Assembly: GCF_900101605.1 (NCBI RefSeq) | Contig: NZ_FMUR01000006.1 | Coordinates: 124,001-188,000, forward strand | DNA: 64,000 bases | Direction of reading: 5' to 3' | DNA from: Butyrivibrio hungatei | GTDB taxonomy: Bacteria > Bacillota > Clostridia > Lachnospirales > Lachnospiraceae | Shown: one piece after another, positions 37,643 to 46,781 of the stretch | How positions within the stretch are numbered: position 1 is the first letter of the stretch | Layout of the letters: the number at the start of each line of letters is the position of its first letter | Program-made: the position numbers and the translations under genes | Notes under the pieces: generated by a model | What the model saw: only the letters and a program-made list of their open reading frames with translations | The model's database searches: none | Told to the model about the DNA's origin: nothing

Positions 37643-37655
37643 TCTCTCAATATAG

Positions 37656-37728
37656 CTGGGCTAGTAGGATTCGAACCTACGTAATGACGGAGTCAGAGTC
37701 CGTTGCCTTACCGCTTGGCGATAGCCCA
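37656..37728 (-). tRNA. tRNA-Gln (anticodon CUG)
   Basis: The 73-base minus-strand gene has acceptor arms TGGGCTA / TAGCCCA with discriminator G, D arm with AAGCGGTAAGGC, anticodon stem ACGGA-CTCTGAC-TCCGT with anticodon CTG, and T arm GTAGG-TTCGAAT-CCTAC. CCA is not encoded. It reads CAG codons. It is transcribed alone from its own promoter and ends at a dedicated terminator. Confidence 0.95.
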
Positions 37729-37741
37729 CCGACAAGAAATG

Positions 37742-37770
37742 ATTATACGTGATGTTTTTTCAAAAAGCAA
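37742..37770 (-). promoter_or_regulatory. Promoter of tRNA-Gln
   Basis: Minus-strand TTGCTT, 17 bases, TATAAT. The -10 box is perfect and lies 13 bases before the tRNA 5' end. The -35 box overlaps an inverted repeat (37757-37784). Confidence 0.8.
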
Positions 37771-37784
37771 GTGCTTTTTGAAAA
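37757..37784. repeat. 13-bp perfect inverted repeat over the tRNA promoter
   Basis: TTTTCAAAAAGCA and TGCTTTTTGAAAA are separated by two bases. On the plus strand T-rich sequence follows. It may be a terminator remnant or an operator; it covers the -35 box of the tRNA promoter. Confidence 0.6.
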
Positions 37785-37830
37785 TTTCTCTTCTTTTTTT
37801 CATAATTTTTTTCAAAAGCTCTATATTTTA

Positions 37831-37859
37831 CGGAAATGCTGATTAAATCAGCATTTCCG
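37831..37859 (-). terminator. Palindrome after glutamine synthetase
   Basis: Perfect 14-bp arms CGGAAATGCTGATT / AATCAGCATTTCCG around one central base, 13 bases past the glnN stop. The U tract is weak (TAAAATAT), so it may be a terminator helped by the following AT-rich run or an RNA-protecting hairpin. Confidence 0.6.
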
Positions 37860-37872
37860 ATATAAAGTATGA

Positions 37873-39984
37873 TCAACCTTCAAAGAGAAGATCTGCATAT
37901 GTAGGAATAGGCCAATCCTTTTTGTCAACGAGCATCTCAAGCTTATCGGCAGGAGTTCTGAGTGCCTCCATGATAGGAAGAACTTTATCCTTGTAGAAGA
38001 AAGCAAGTTCGCGCTGATCTTTGATCTTGCGTGCTTTCTCTTCGCTTGCCTTAAGCTTATCAAGTGCTTCTTTCATCTTGCCAAGCTGCTCCTGAATTTC
38101 CTTAAGCTCAGCAACTTCAACAGATGCATCAACACCTGCCGCCTTGATCTGATTAACATCTGTCGCAACTCTTCCGGCATACTTCATTACTGCAGGAATG
38201 ATCTGCTTAGAAGCCATGTCGATCATTGTAAGAGCCTCGATGTTGATTGTCTTGGCATATGATTCAAATATGATCTCTCTTCTTGATTCAAGCTCTGTCT
38301 TAGTATATACGCCGAATCTGTTGAAAAGTTCGATAGCTTTATCTGTTGTGAGAGTATCTGCTGCTTCAATCGTAGACTTGATATTGGGAAGTCCGCGCTT
38401 CTCAGCTTCTTTTACCCACTCATCTGAGTATCCGTCACCATTGAAGATGATTCTCTGGTGTTCTGTGAGATATTCCTTAATAAGATCATGTACTGCCATA
38501 TCGAAGTCTTCAGCCTTCTCAAGGATATCGGCAGCTTCGCAGAATGTCTCCGCAACGATTGTATTAAGTGTAGTATTTGAGCTTGCCATTGAATCTGATG
38601 ATCCAACCATTCTGAATTCAAATTTGTTTCCTGTAAATGCGAAAGGTGATGTACGGTTTCTGTCTGTAGCATCCTTCTCAAACTGAGGAAGTGTTGAAAC
38701 ACCGGTCTTGAGCTTGCCACCCTTCTTGCTGGACTTTGCAACGCCTGTCTCGATCAGCTGTCTTACAACGTCCTCAAGCTGTTCTCCGAGGAATACGGAA
38801 ATAATAGCCGGAGGGGCCTCATCGGCACCGAGTCTGTGATCGTTACCAACGTCTGACGCACTCTGTCTGAGAAGATCTGCGTGTGTATCAACAGCCTTTA
38901 AGACACATGCAAGTACGAAAAGGAACTGTACGTTTTTGTTGGGTGTATCACCGGGATCGAGAAGGTTTACACCGTCATCTGTGCAAAGAGACCAGTTGTC
39001 GTGCTTACCTGAACCGTTAACGCCTGCAAAAGGCTTCTCGTGAAGAAGGCATCTCATATGATGATGCTCAGCAACACGCTTCATCGTCTCCATAATAATC
39101 TGATTGTGATCTACAGCAATATTGGCTGTCTCGTAAACGGGAGCAAGCTCGTGCTGTCCCGGGGCAACCTCGTTGTGCTGTGTCTTATCGGGAACTCCGA
39201 GTTTCCAGAGCTCAACGTTGAGGTCGTTCATGAACTCACCGACTCTTTCTCTGATAACTCCGAAGTAATGATCTTCCATCTCCTGTCCCTTGGGAGGCAT
39301 GGCACCGAAAAGGGTTCTTCCTGTGAAAAGAAGATCCTCTCTCTTCATTGCTTTGTCCCAGTCAACAAGGAAATATTCCTGCTCGGGTCCTACAGATACA
39401 TTTACTCTTGTAGCTGTAGTATTTCCAAAAAGTTTTACGATTCTGAGTGCCTGCTTGTTAATAGCCTCCATCGATCTGAGAAGAGGAGTCTTCTTATCAA
39501 GTGCATCTCCTGTATATGAACAAAAGGCTGTGGGAATGCAAAGTGTAACGCCTGCTCCGGATTCTTTAAGGAATGCAGGTGAAGTAATATCCCATGTCGT
39601 ATATCCTCTTGCCTCAAATGTGGCTCTGAGTCCACCTGACGGGAAAGATGAAGCATCAGGCTCACCCTTAATCAGCTCTTTTCCTGAAAAAGAAGTAAGC
39701 ATCCTTCCGTCTTTATCAGCGCTTCCAACAAATGAATCATGTTTCTCGGCTGTAATACCTGTAAGTGGCTGGAACCAGTGCGTATAATGTGTTGCCCCGT
39801 TCTCAACAGCCCACTCTTTCATAGCATTTGCGACAACATCGGCAGATTCCTTGGATAATTCTCCGCCATGCTCCGTAACGCTAACAACCTCTTTGTAAAC
39901 ATTCTTTGGAAGTCTTTCTCTCATCTTTGCAAGAGTAAAAACGTTCTGTCCGAATATCTCTTCTACGTTCACCCTATTGCTCAT
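37873..39984 (-). CDS. glnN: Type III glutamine synthetase
   Basis: A 703-residue GSIII enzyme, a form known from Bacteroides, cyanobacteria and Clostridia, that makes glutamine from glutamate, ammonium and ATP. Diagnostic stretches include [61 protein letters not shown] and [17 protein letters not shown]. The C-terminal 120 residues are a helical extension typical of GSIII. It is monocistronic, with GAAAGGGG before the ATG and a palindrome after the stop. No GlnR or PII gene is adjacent. Confidence 0.96.
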   Translation of the reverse strand: MSNRVNVEEIFGQNVFTLAKMRERLPKNVYKEVVSVTEHGGELSKESADVVANAMKEWAVENGATHYTHWFQPLTGITAEKHDSFVGSADKDGRMLTSFSGKELIKGEPDASSFPSGGLRATFEARGYTTWDITSPAFLKESGAGVTLCIPTAFCSYTGDALDKKTPLLRSMEAINKQALRIVKLFGNTTATRVNVSVGPEQEYFLVDWDKAMKREDLLFTGRTLFGAMPPKGQEMEDHYFGVIRERVGEFMNDLNVELWKLGVPDKTQHNEVAPGQHELAPVYETANIAVDHNQIIMETMKRVAEHHHMRCLLHEKPFAGVNGSGKHDNWSLCTDDGVNLLDPGDTPNKNVQFLFVLACVLKAVDTHADLLRQSASDVGNDHRLGADEAPPAIISVFLGEQLEDVVRQLIETGVAKSSKKGGKLKTGVSTLPQFEKDATDRNRTSPFAFTGNKFEFRMVGSSDSMASSNTTLNTIVAETFCEAADILEKAEDFDMAVHDLIKEYLTEHQRIIFNGDGYSDEWVKEAEKRGLPNIKSTIEAADTLTTDKAIELFNRFGVYTKTELESRREIIFESYAKTINIEALTMIDMASKQIIPAVMKYAGRVATDVNQIKAAGVDASVEVAELKEIQEQLGKMKEALDKLKASEEKARKIKDQRELAFFYKDKVLPIMEALRTPADKLEMLVDKKDWPIPTYADLLFEG

Positions 39985-40017
39985 CAGTGCCCCTTTCTAT
40001 ACTGCAAAATTTAACTG

Positions 40018-40043
40018 TTTAAAAGTTTACATCAACTTTTAAA
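40018..40043 (-). terminator. Hairpin after the U32 peptidase gene
   Basis: Perfect 10-bp, A+T-rich stem TTTAAAAGTT / AACTTTTAAA with a 6-base loop, about 20 bases after the U32 stop and upstream of glnN. The U tract is poor, so termination is uncertain. Confidence 0.45.
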
Positions 40044-40063
40044 AAACTACTACCAAAATATTA

Positions 40064-41305
40064 TTATTTTTTCTCATTTTCTTTTGAAGGGACTCTGAGT
40101 ATGTCATATTTTTCAGCAGGCTCAGAAAGTTCCACATACAAAACCTGTTTGGGATGAGGGCACGATTCCACGCTCTCACCGTCCTCGGTATACATCGCCT
40201 TTACGGTAACTTTCACATCGGTTCCGTCAGGCTTCATTATCTCGATATCGTCTCCTACAGAAAACTTGTTTCTCTGCTCAATCTTAGCATAACCTCTGTT
40301 ATCTATCTCATTTACGATTCCAAGATAAATATACTCATTTACATATGTATTGACATCGTAGATCTGTGTCTCATCGCTTGGCTTTCCAAAATAGAAACCT
40401 GTCGTAAATTGTCTGTATGTGCACTTTGATATCTGTTCTTTGTACCAGGGCATATTCTCCCTGTACTTTTCTTCCGATTCGAAGAAATCGTCAATCGCTT
40501 TTCTGTATGTTCTTGCAACTGTTGCAACATAGAGGGCCGTCTTCATTCTCCCCTCGATCTTACAGCTGTCAACACCCGCATTCACAAGCTCCGGAATATG
40601 TTCGATCATACACAGATCCTTTGAGTTGAAAATATAAGTACCTCTGTCATTCTCATAAACCGGAAGGTACTCACCGGGCCTTTTTTCCTCAACAACCGCA
40701 TATTTCCATCTGCAAGGATGAGTACAAGCTCCATGATTGGCATCTCTTCCCGTAAAATAGTTGGACAAAAGACATCTTCCGGAATACGAGATGCACATGG
40801 CTCCGTGAATGAAGCACTCCATCTCAAGATCCTCCGGAATTTTCTCGGTTATCTCTTTTATCTCATTAAGTGAAAGCTCTCTTGCAGCAACGACTCTCTT
40901 TGCGCCAAGCTCATACCAGAATTTATAAGTCTCGTAGTTTGTGTTATTGGCCTGAGTTGAAACGTGAATATCTATCTCGGGGCATATCTTTCTCGCCTTC
41001 ATAAATATTCCGGGATCTGCGATTATAAGAGCATCGGGTTTAAGCTCTTTTAACTCATGCAGATATCTGTCTACACCGTCAAGATCGTAGTTGTGCGCCA
41101 AAATATTCACGGTGACATGTACCTTGACACCGTGCTCGTGGGCAAATTCTATTCCTTCTTTCATCTCTTCGGGGCTAAAGTTCTTCGCCTTAGCTCTGAG
41201 TCCAAACGCATCACCGCCTATATAGACAGCATCTGCTCCAAATATAACCGCAGTTTTGAGTACTTCCAAACTGCTTGCCGGAATCAGTAATTCTGGTTTC
41301 TTCAT
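40064..41305 (-). CDS. U32 family protein, TrhP-like tRNA hydroxylation factor
   Basis: A 413-residue U32 protein (so-called collagenase family). It has the PELLIPASSLEVLKTAV start, the YIGGDAFGLRAKA motif, and the U32 signature ECFIHGAMCISYSGRCLLS with Cys residues, then GACTHPCRWKY. Members of this family (TrhP, RlhA) make 5-hydroxyuridine in tRNA or 5-hydroxycytidine in rRNA. The next gene upstream is a TrmR-like methyltransferase, as in Bacillus, so a tRNA wobble role is favoured. GGAG stands 6 bases before the ATG at 41305; an ATG four codons upstream is less likely. Confidence 0.88.
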   Translation of the reverse strand: MKKPELLIPASSLEVLKTAVIFGADAVYIGGDAFGLRAKAKNFSPEEMKEGIEFAHEHGVKVHVTVNILAHNYDLDGVDRYLHELKELKPDALIIADPGIFMKARKICPEIDIHVSTQANNTNYETYKFWYELGAKRVVAARELSLNEIKEITEKIPEDLEMECFIHGAMCISYSGRCLLSNYFTGRDANHGACTHPCRWKYAVVEEKRPGEYLPVYENDRGTYIFNSKDLCMIEHIPELVNAGVDSCKIEGRMKTALYVATVARTYRKAIDDFFESEEKYRENMPWYKEQISKCTYRQFTTGFYFGKPSDETQIYDVNTYVNEYIYLGIVNEIDNRGYAKIEQRNKFSVGDDIEIMKPDGTDVKVTVKAMYTEDGESVESCPHPKQVLYVELSEPAEKYDILRVPSKENEKK

Positions 41306-41321
41306 TCTAATCTCCATACCT

Positions 41322-41963
41322 TTACAACTTTACAGACAGTGCCATCCCGTCTCCAACCGTCAAAATAACCGTATTCAACGAATCATTATGTTTAAGTTCA
41401 TACAGATACTCTCTCATTCTCGCATGAATCGTGCGGTCACGCCTCGTAACGGCAAATCTTGATTCTATAACATCGCCGTCCTGAAGCACATTATCGGAAA
41501 CGAGCAGACCGCCCTTGTTAAGTATCCTTAAGCACTCGGGTAAAAAATTGATATACTGCGCCTTAGCCGCATCCATAAAAATAAAATCATACCCTTGGGA
41601 AAGCGTTTTCAAAATCTCAGTCGCATCACCCTCCAAAAGTGTGATTTTATTGTTAGAATCGTATTTTTTGAAATTCTCTTTTGCTACGGGAATTCTTTTC
41701 TCGTATTTTTCTATGGTGGTTATCCGGGTATCTTCATCTGAATATTCCGCCATCAGAAGCGCCGAAAAACCTACAGCGCAGCCAACTTCCAAAATATTTT
41801 TAGGTTTGGCCTGCGCCATCAGGAACTTAAGAAGTGCCTGCGTGTCCTTCCTTATAATGGGGACATCGCCGGCCTTCGCTTCTCTTTCTAGTTCATCAAG
41901 AAATGGAGTGTTACCTCTGTCCAGCGAATTGATAAACGCTGTCATCCTATCCTGATCAATCAC
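41322..41963 (-). CDS. trmR: O-methyltransferase, TrmR-like
   Basis: A 213-residue SAM-dependent enzyme of the catechol-O-methyltransferase-like family 3. Motifs: ILEVGCAVGFSALLMAEY (SAM site), TTIEKYEKRI, FIFMDAAKAQYINFLPE and VSDNVLQDG. The Bacillus orthologue in the same place (yrrM, trmR) converts ho5U34 to mo5U34 in tRNAs. Its start overlaps the MltG-like gene by 8 bases and it is 16 bases before the U32 gene, so the two form the hydroxylation plus methylation pair. Confidence 0.88.
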   Translation of the reverse strand: MIDQDRMTAFINSLDRGNTPFLDELEREAKAGDVPIIRKDTQALLKFLMAQAKPKNILEVGCAVGFSALLMAEYSDEDTRITTIEKYEKRIPVAKENFKKYDSNNKITLLEGDATEILKTLSQGYDFIFMDAAKAQYINFLPECLRILNKGGLLVSDNVLQDGDVIESRFAVTRRDRTIHARMREYLYELKHNDSLNTVILTVGDGMALSVKL

Positions 41964-42495
41964 TCTCTTTCTCTTCTCCTTCGCTTTCTTCGGTATCTTC
42001 GCCTTCTGTTTCTACAGGCTCTTCCTCTTCCTCAGGAGCAAGATCTTCCTCTTCCTCCAATGCCTTGTTTCCGCCTGAAGACGAATCGGTTGTAGCTTCT
42101 ACCCATGTCTTGCCATCCTCGCTAAGTACAAGGCCTGACATTGTCTTGAGCATATCTTCGGGAGTCATCTTAGTATTAAGCTCATATGTACCGGCTTTTT
42201 CTTTTCCTTTACAATCAGAAAACTTCTCCTGCATCTTAAAGAGTCTCTTATCTTTTATAAGACCTGCATCAGCAAGCTTCTCTGCTATAGCGCCGGCATC
42301 GTCTCCGTCTTCAATGGTAACGCTGACTGTTTCTCCGTCACCGTCTCCGTCATACACTGCTGTCTGATTAAAAAGATGATAACCGTAGTAATAAGCTGTC
42401 TTTGCGCCTCCAATTATGATAAGCGCTACTACAACTACAAAAACAATCTTTGTTGTGGAATCAAAAATTCCATATCCCAGTTTTCTTGAATTCAT
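41956..42495 (-). CDS. MltG-like protein lacking the catalytic domain
   Basis: A 179-residue membrane protein with one helix (about 17-36) and a domain (about 55-120) matching the LysM-like N-terminal part of MltG/YceG: VSVTIEDGDDAGAIAEKL, then LIKDKRLF and AGTYELNTKMTPEDML. The catalytic YceG domain with its glutamate is absent. The last 50 residues are almost only Glu, Asp, Gly and Ser. In Bacillus this slot (yrrL) holds complete mltG. It may be a reduced regulator or scaffold of wall synthesis. Confidence 0.8.
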   Translation of the reverse strand: MNSRKLGYGIFDSTTKIVFVVVVALIIIGGAKTAYYYGYHLFNQTAVYDGDGDGETVSVTIEDGDDAGAIAEKLADAGLIKDKRLFKMQEKFSDCKGKEKAGTYELNTKMTPEDMLKTMSGLVLSEDGKTWVEATTDSSSGGNKALEEEEDLAPEEEEEPVETEGEDTEESEGEEKESD

Positions 42496-42538
42496 ATAGC
42501 TATTCCCCTTAAGTGATACGACAAATAACCCGTTCGTA

Positions 42539-44218
42539 TCAGAAATTTGTGTCCATGATTATCGGCATTATCATGGGTCTTCTCTTTGTCTTCTTCCATA
42601 TGTAATCGCTGAGGACTTCTTTAACAATATTCTTAAGCTTGCCCCAGTCAGTCACTCCCTTTTCAAGAGCTTCGGTAACTTCGTCCAAAACAAGATCCGT
42701 TGCATCGTCGATCAGCTTGTCCGACTCCCTTACATATACAAATCCTCTTGAAACAATACTCGGTCCGGAAACAAGCTGGCCGCTAGCCTTATCAAGTCCG
42801 AATACTACTATTACTATACCATCCTCGGCAAGGTGCTGTCTGTCTCTGAGGACAACATTTCCAACGTCTCCGACTCCAAGTCCGTCAACAAGAATTGCTC
42901 CCGCAGAAACCTTTCCTTTTACTTTAGCACTATTTTCATCAAGTTCAAGTATATCACCTGAATGCAATATGAAGATATTTTCTTTTGGTATTCCAAGTTC
43001 TTTTGCAATCTTTCTCTGTGCGATAAGATGCCTGTATTCACCGTGAACAGGGATAGAATACTTAGGCTTAACAAGCGTATAGATAAGCTTTATATCTTCC
43101 TGACACGCGTGTCCGGAAACATGTACATCCTGGAAAATTACATCAGCGCCCTTCATCTGAAGTTCATTGATTATATTTGTTACAGCCTTCTCATTTCCCG
43201 GAATCGGATGAGATGAGAAAATAACCGTATCTCCGGCACCGATAGAAATCTTTCTGTGCTGTCCGCTTGCCATTCTGCTGAGGGCAGCCATACTCTCTCC
43301 CTGACTTCCGGTTGTAATGATAACTGTCTTGTTGTCAGGATAGTTCTTGATATTATCGATATCGACAAGTGTGTCATCCGGAATCTGAAGACACTCAAGT
43401 CTCTGGGCAATATCAATGATGCTGACCATGCTTCGGCCTTCAATAACAACTTTTCTTCCGCACTTGTGTGCTGTATTTATGATCTGCTGAACTCTGTCAA
43501 CGTTGGATGCGAATGTTGCGATAATTATTCTTGAATTCTCATGTTCTTCAAAAAGATTGTCAAAAGCTCTTCCGACAGTCTTCTCAGAAGCAGTAAATCC
43601 CGGTCTCTCAGCATTTGTAGAATCGCACATGATTGCCAAAACGCCTTTTTTACCAATCTCAGCAAATCTCTGAAGATCGATCGGATCTCCAAAGACGGGT
43701 GTGTAATCAACCTTGAAATCTCCGGTATGAACCACGGTTCCAGCAGGCGAATAGATTGCAAGCGCCGCTGCATCTACAATAGAATGATTTGTTCTGATGA
43801 ACTCGACTCTAAACTGGCCGAGATTGATAGACTGTCCGAATTTTACAACTTTTCTTCTGGTGCTCTTAAGTAAATTATGCTCCTCGAGCTTGTGCTCGAT
43901 AATTCCCATTGTAAGCCTTGTCGCATACACAGGGACATTAAGCTCATGCAAAATGTAAGGAAGCGCTCCGATGTGATCTTCGTGGCCGTGAGTGATCACA
44001 AAGCCCTTCACCTTATCGATGTTCTCCTGTAAAAAAGTAACATCGGGGATTACAAGGTCGATTCCCAACATATCGTCATCAGGGAAAGACAGACCGCAAT
44101 CCACTACAATAATACTGTCTTCATATCTGAAGGCAGTGATATTCATTCCAATCTGCTCAAGACCACCCAAAGGTATGATCTGCAGTTTGGACTCGTTTTC
44201 AGTTTTTTTCTTGCTCAA
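42539..44218 (-). CDS. rnj: Ribonuclease J
   Basis: A 559-residue metallo-beta-lactamase/beta-CASP nuclease with 5'-3' exo- and endonuclease activity in mRNA decay and rRNA maturation. Key motif HGHEDHIGALP is at residues 77-87; MCDSTNAERPGFT, GSQGESMAALSRM, SSHPIPGNE and HVSGHACQEDIK follow in family order, and PVHGEYRH is near residue 395. The C-terminal domain ends in TKRRPMIMPIIMD. Only one RNase J is present here, and it stands in the yrrK-yrrM region. Confidence 0.95.
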   Translation of the reverse strand: MSKKKTENESKLQIIPLGGLEQIGMNITAFRYEDSIIVVDCGLSFPDDDMLGIDLVIPDVTFLQENIDKVKGFVITHGHEDHIGALPYILHELNVPVYATRLTMGIIEHKLEEHNLLKSTRRKVVKFGQSINLGQFRVEFIRTNHSIVDAAALAIYSPAGTVVHTGDFKVDYTPVFGDPIDLQRFAEIGKKGVLAIMCDSTNAERPGFTASEKTVGRAFDNLFEEHENSRIIIATFASNVDRVQQIINTAHKCGRKVVIEGRSMVSIIDIAQRLECLQIPDDTLVDIDNIKNYPDNKTVIITTGSQGESMAALSRMASGQHRKISIGAGDTVIFSSHPIPGNEKAVTNIINELQMKGADVIFQDVHVSGHACQEDIKLIYTLVKPKYSIPVHGEYRHLIAQRKIAKELGIPKENIFILHSGDILELDENSAKVKGKVSAGAILVDGLGVGDVGNVVLRDRQHLAEDGIVIVVFGLDKASGQLVSGPSIVSRGFVYVRESDKLIDDATDLVLDEVTEALEKGVTDWGKLKNIVKEVLSDYIWKKTKRRPMIMPIIMDTNF

Positions 44219-44276
44219 TAATTATTCCTCCACTTCTATGGCGGATGCGTAGAACCGGATATTAACCTTTTGCCCG

Positions 44277-44540
44277 TTAAATATCGAGATCTATGCCATC
44301 CTCAGAAAGCAGCTTACGAAATACACCTGCAACTGCATCCAGTTCCAAGTCGTCGTCTACAATAACATAAACCGCTTCTTCATCTTTTATATCGGAGTCG
44401 TCGCGCAAAATCAGCGCCTCTCCGTCACCATCTTCTTCATCTGTGACAAGTAAATAAGTCTTTGCACCTATCACTGTCTGCTCGAGGCAATAAAACTCTA
44501 CAGCTTCACCACCGTCGGGACTAAATATAATCTTTTCCAA
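44277..44540 (-). CDS. DUF1292 family protein (YrzB-like)
   Basis: An 87-residue acidic protein with the DUF1292 layout: two-stranded start EKIIFSPDGGEAVEFYCLEQ, then TYLLVTDEEDGDGEALIL and VYVIVDDDLELDAVAGVFRKLL. Function unknown. It always accompanies ruvX and ireB in Firmicutes, and the same order (ireB, ruvX, DUF1292) is preserved here. Confidence 0.9.
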   Translation of the reverse strand: MEKIIFSPDGGEAVEFYCLEQTVIGAKTYLLVTDEEDGDGEALILRDDSDIKDEEAVYVIVDDDLELDAVAGVFRKLLSEDGIDLDI

Positions 44541-44552
44541 AATTAATCACCA

Positions 44553-44975
44553 TTATTCTTTTCTGTTATCCAGATAATCCTGAAGGATAACTTGCGCAGC
44601 GATCATATCGACATACTCTTTTCTTTCACGACCTTTTATTCCGAGTTCGTCCATAATCTCATCGGCTGCTACTGTTGTAAGTCTTTCATCCCACATTATC
44701 ACGGGGACATCGGTACGTCTTTCTATTCTATCCTTGAATTCAAGGCACAACTGCGAACGCTCAGAAGGCGTCATATCCATATTGACGGGGAGGCCCAAAA
44801 CTATCTTCTCTACGCCGTAAGTGGTTATGAGTTCTTCTATGCGTGCCAGTGTTCTTCTAAGTTTGTTTTCTTCTTTCCTACGGATTATTTCTTTTCCCTG
44901 CGCAGTAAGAAGCAGCTCATCACTCAAAGCCACCCCTACAGTTCGAGATCCGTAATCAAGACCCATTATTCGCAT
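44553..44975 (-). CDS. ruvX: Holliday junction resolvase-like RuvX/YqgF
   Basis: A 140-residue RNase H-fold protein that processes pre-16S rRNA 5' ends and was originally predicted as a Holliday junction resolvase. Motifs: [49 protein letters not shown] and [14 protein letters not shown]. The frame is open to 45062, but the upstream part would run into ireB and has no homology, so I start at the ATG at 44975. Confidence 0.92.
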   Translation of the reverse strand: MRIMGLDYGSRTVGVALSDELLLTAQGKEIIRRKEENKLRRTLARIEELITTYGVEKIVLGLPVNMDMTPSERSQLCLEFKDRIERRTDVPVIMWDERLTTVAADEIMDELGIKGRERKEYVDMIAAQVILQDYLDNRKE

Positions 44976-44991
44976 TGATACTACTCTCTTA

Positions 44992-45267
44992 TTATTTTCT
45001 TGCCCACTCGTTGCTCTTGATATACTCTGTAAGCATCTCTTCCACAAGTTCATCACGCTCAACCTTCATAATAAGGCTTCTTGCTCCCTTATGGCTTGTG
45101 ATATAAGTCGGATCGCCTGACATAATGTAACCTACGATCTGATTAACCGGATTGTATCCTTTCTCAAGCAGGGCATCATAAACAACCGAAAGAACTTTTT
45201 TAACACCCGTATCAGGATCAGCTTCGACTTTAAAAAACTGAGTGTTACCCAAATTCTGTTCTGCCAT
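44992..45267 (-). CDS. ireB: IreB family regulatory phosphoprotein
   Basis: A 91-residue protein with [20 protein letters not shown] and [22 protein letters not shown], the IreB (DUF965) family pattern. In Enterococcus IreB is phosphorylated by the PASTA kinase IreK and restrains cephalosporin resistance. Here only one N-terminal Thr (residue 9) precedes the conserved block. GGAG eight bases ahead supports the ATG at 45267. A non-PASTA kinase is encoded 17 kb away. Confidence 0.92.
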   Translation of the reverse strand: MAEQNLGNTQFFKVEADPDTGVKKVLSVVYDALLEKGYNPVNQIVGYIMSGDPTYITSHKGARSLIMKVERDELVEEMLTEYIKSNEWARK

Positions 45268-45374
45268 ATTTTTATCTCCATTCATCATAAAAAATTTTAT
45301 ATTTTGAAGCTGCCATAAACCGGCCGCTTAAATTCTGATATTTCACTATATATCTTAATATTACACTACTGTAT

Positions 45375-46727
45375 TCAAATAAGCAATGTATCGGTATTCA
45401 GAAATCTTCTCGGAATCACCTTGGAAATCTCACCGCTTATCGCACCATAAGCGTTTGCTTCGCTCTCGGGAACCGCAACTCTGACATACCTGTCAGTATG
45501 ACCGATAACATATGTAATCTTATTTATCTCTTCGGTATCTTCCCAGAGAACCGAAAGTTCTTTGCCAATGAACCCTTCTCGGTAGCTCTTTGACTGTGCT
45601 TTTGTAAGATCCAGAAGTACATCACTTCTCTCACTCTTCTGCCTGTCAGTGAGCTGTTCCTTCATTCCGGCAGCAACCGTGCCTTTTCTCGGCGAATACT
45701 TAAAGACATGTATTTCGTAGAAGTTAATGTCTTCCACAAATTTTCTGCACTCTTCAAATTCTTCCTCTGTCTCGCCCGGAAAGCCGACAATAATATCGGT
45801 TGTTATCGCAGGATTTTCGAACACTTCACGAAGATACTCTACTCCTGCCTTAAAATCTGCAGACGTATAATGTCTGTTCATTCTCTTAAGAACAGAATCC
45901 GATCCGCTCTGAAGCGAAAGATGGAAATGAGGACAAAGTTTTTTCAGTGCTCCAAGCCTCTTTGCATTTTCTCTTGTTATGATTCTCGGCTCTAATGAGC
46001 TCAGTCTTACGCGCTCAAGTCCTTCTATGCCATTTATCTTTTCCACAAGATCAATGATCGCGGACTCTCCCTTATCCACACCGTAAGAACTTATGTGGAT
46101 TCCGGTAAGGACAACTTCCTTACAGCCCTTCTTCACAAGCCCTTCAATCTCAGCCAGAATGTCATCCATATCCCTACTGCGAATTCTGCCTCTTGCATAC
46201 GGAATGACACAATATGTACAGAACTGGTTACATCCGTCCTGAATCTTGATATAAGCTCTTGTTCTTCCGGGAAGTTCGCTAAGTGTCATATCTTCATATT
46301 CGGAAGTCTTATTTATATCTATTATGGATGTTCCGCCGAGTGTCTTGTCGTCATACTCGTTCCTTACTTCAAGAAATTCATCAAGGATCTCGACTATCTC
46401 TGCCTTTTTGTTATTTCCCACCGCAAGATCGATACATTCATCCTTTTTGACGCCTTCAATGCCGGTCTCAACATAGCATCCGACTGCTACAACAACGGAA
46501 TCCGGATTCTCTTTTTTGGCCTTATGAAGCATCTGTCTGGATTTCCTGTCGGCGATATTTGTCACTGTGCATGTATTGATAATATAGACGTCTGCCTTCT
46601 CTCCAAACGGCACAATTATACCGCCCGCTTCCTTGATTTTCTGGCTCATGACATCCATCTCATAATTATTTACTTTGCACCCAAGATTATGCAACGCAAT
46701 CTTTAGGTTTCTGATGTTTTTTTGCAT
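45375..46727 (-). CDS. mtaB: tRNA (t6A37) methylthiotransferase MtaB
   Basis: A 450-residue radical SAM methylthiotransferase that turns t6A into ms2t6A at position 37 of tRNAs. The UPF0004 domain has NLGCKVNNYE, INTCTVTNIADRKSRQ and AVGCYVETG (three Cys for one cluster). The radical SAM motif is QFCTYCVIPYARGRIRS, then the TRAM domain near the C-terminus. It is divergent from the HPr-like gene; the promoter of that gene overlaps the mtaB start. Confidence 0.95.
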   Translation of the reverse strand: MQKNIRNLKIALHNLGCKVNNYEMDVMSQKIKEAGGIIVPFGEKADVYIINTCTVTNIADRKSRQMLHKAKKENPDSVVVAVGCYVETGIEGVKKDECIDLAVGNNKKAEIVEILDEFLEVRNEYDDKTLGGTSIIDINKTSEYEDMTLSELPGRTRAYIKIQDGCNQFCTYCVIPYARGRIRSRDMDDILAEIEGLVKKGCKEVVLTGIHISSYGVDKGESAIIDLVEKINGIEGLERVRLSSLEPRIITRENAKRLGALKKLCPHFHLSLQSGSDSVLKRMNRHYTSADFKAGVEYLREVFENPAITTDIIVGFPGETEEEFEECRKFVEDINFYEIHVFKYSPRKGTVAAGMKEQLTDRQKSERSDVLLDLTKAQSKSYREGFIGKELSVLWEDTEEINKITYVIGHTDRYVRVAVPESEANAYGAISGEISKVIPRRFLNTDTLLI

Positions 46728-46755
46728 TGACTTTTACACTTTCTACGTTTACTAT
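46727..46755 (+). promoter_or_regulatory. Promoter of the HPr-like gene
   Basis: TTGACT, 17 bases, TACTAT. It lies 26 bases before the ATG and starts at the mtaB start codon on the other strand. Confidence 0.75.
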
Positions 46756-46781
46756 AAAGAAAAGAAGGAGGTATTTGCGCA

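Noticed and set aside
44976..45062. N-terminal extension of ruvX to an earlier ATG
   Set aside because: It would overlap ireB by about 70 bases and has no homology to the family; the ATG at 44975 gives the normal length.
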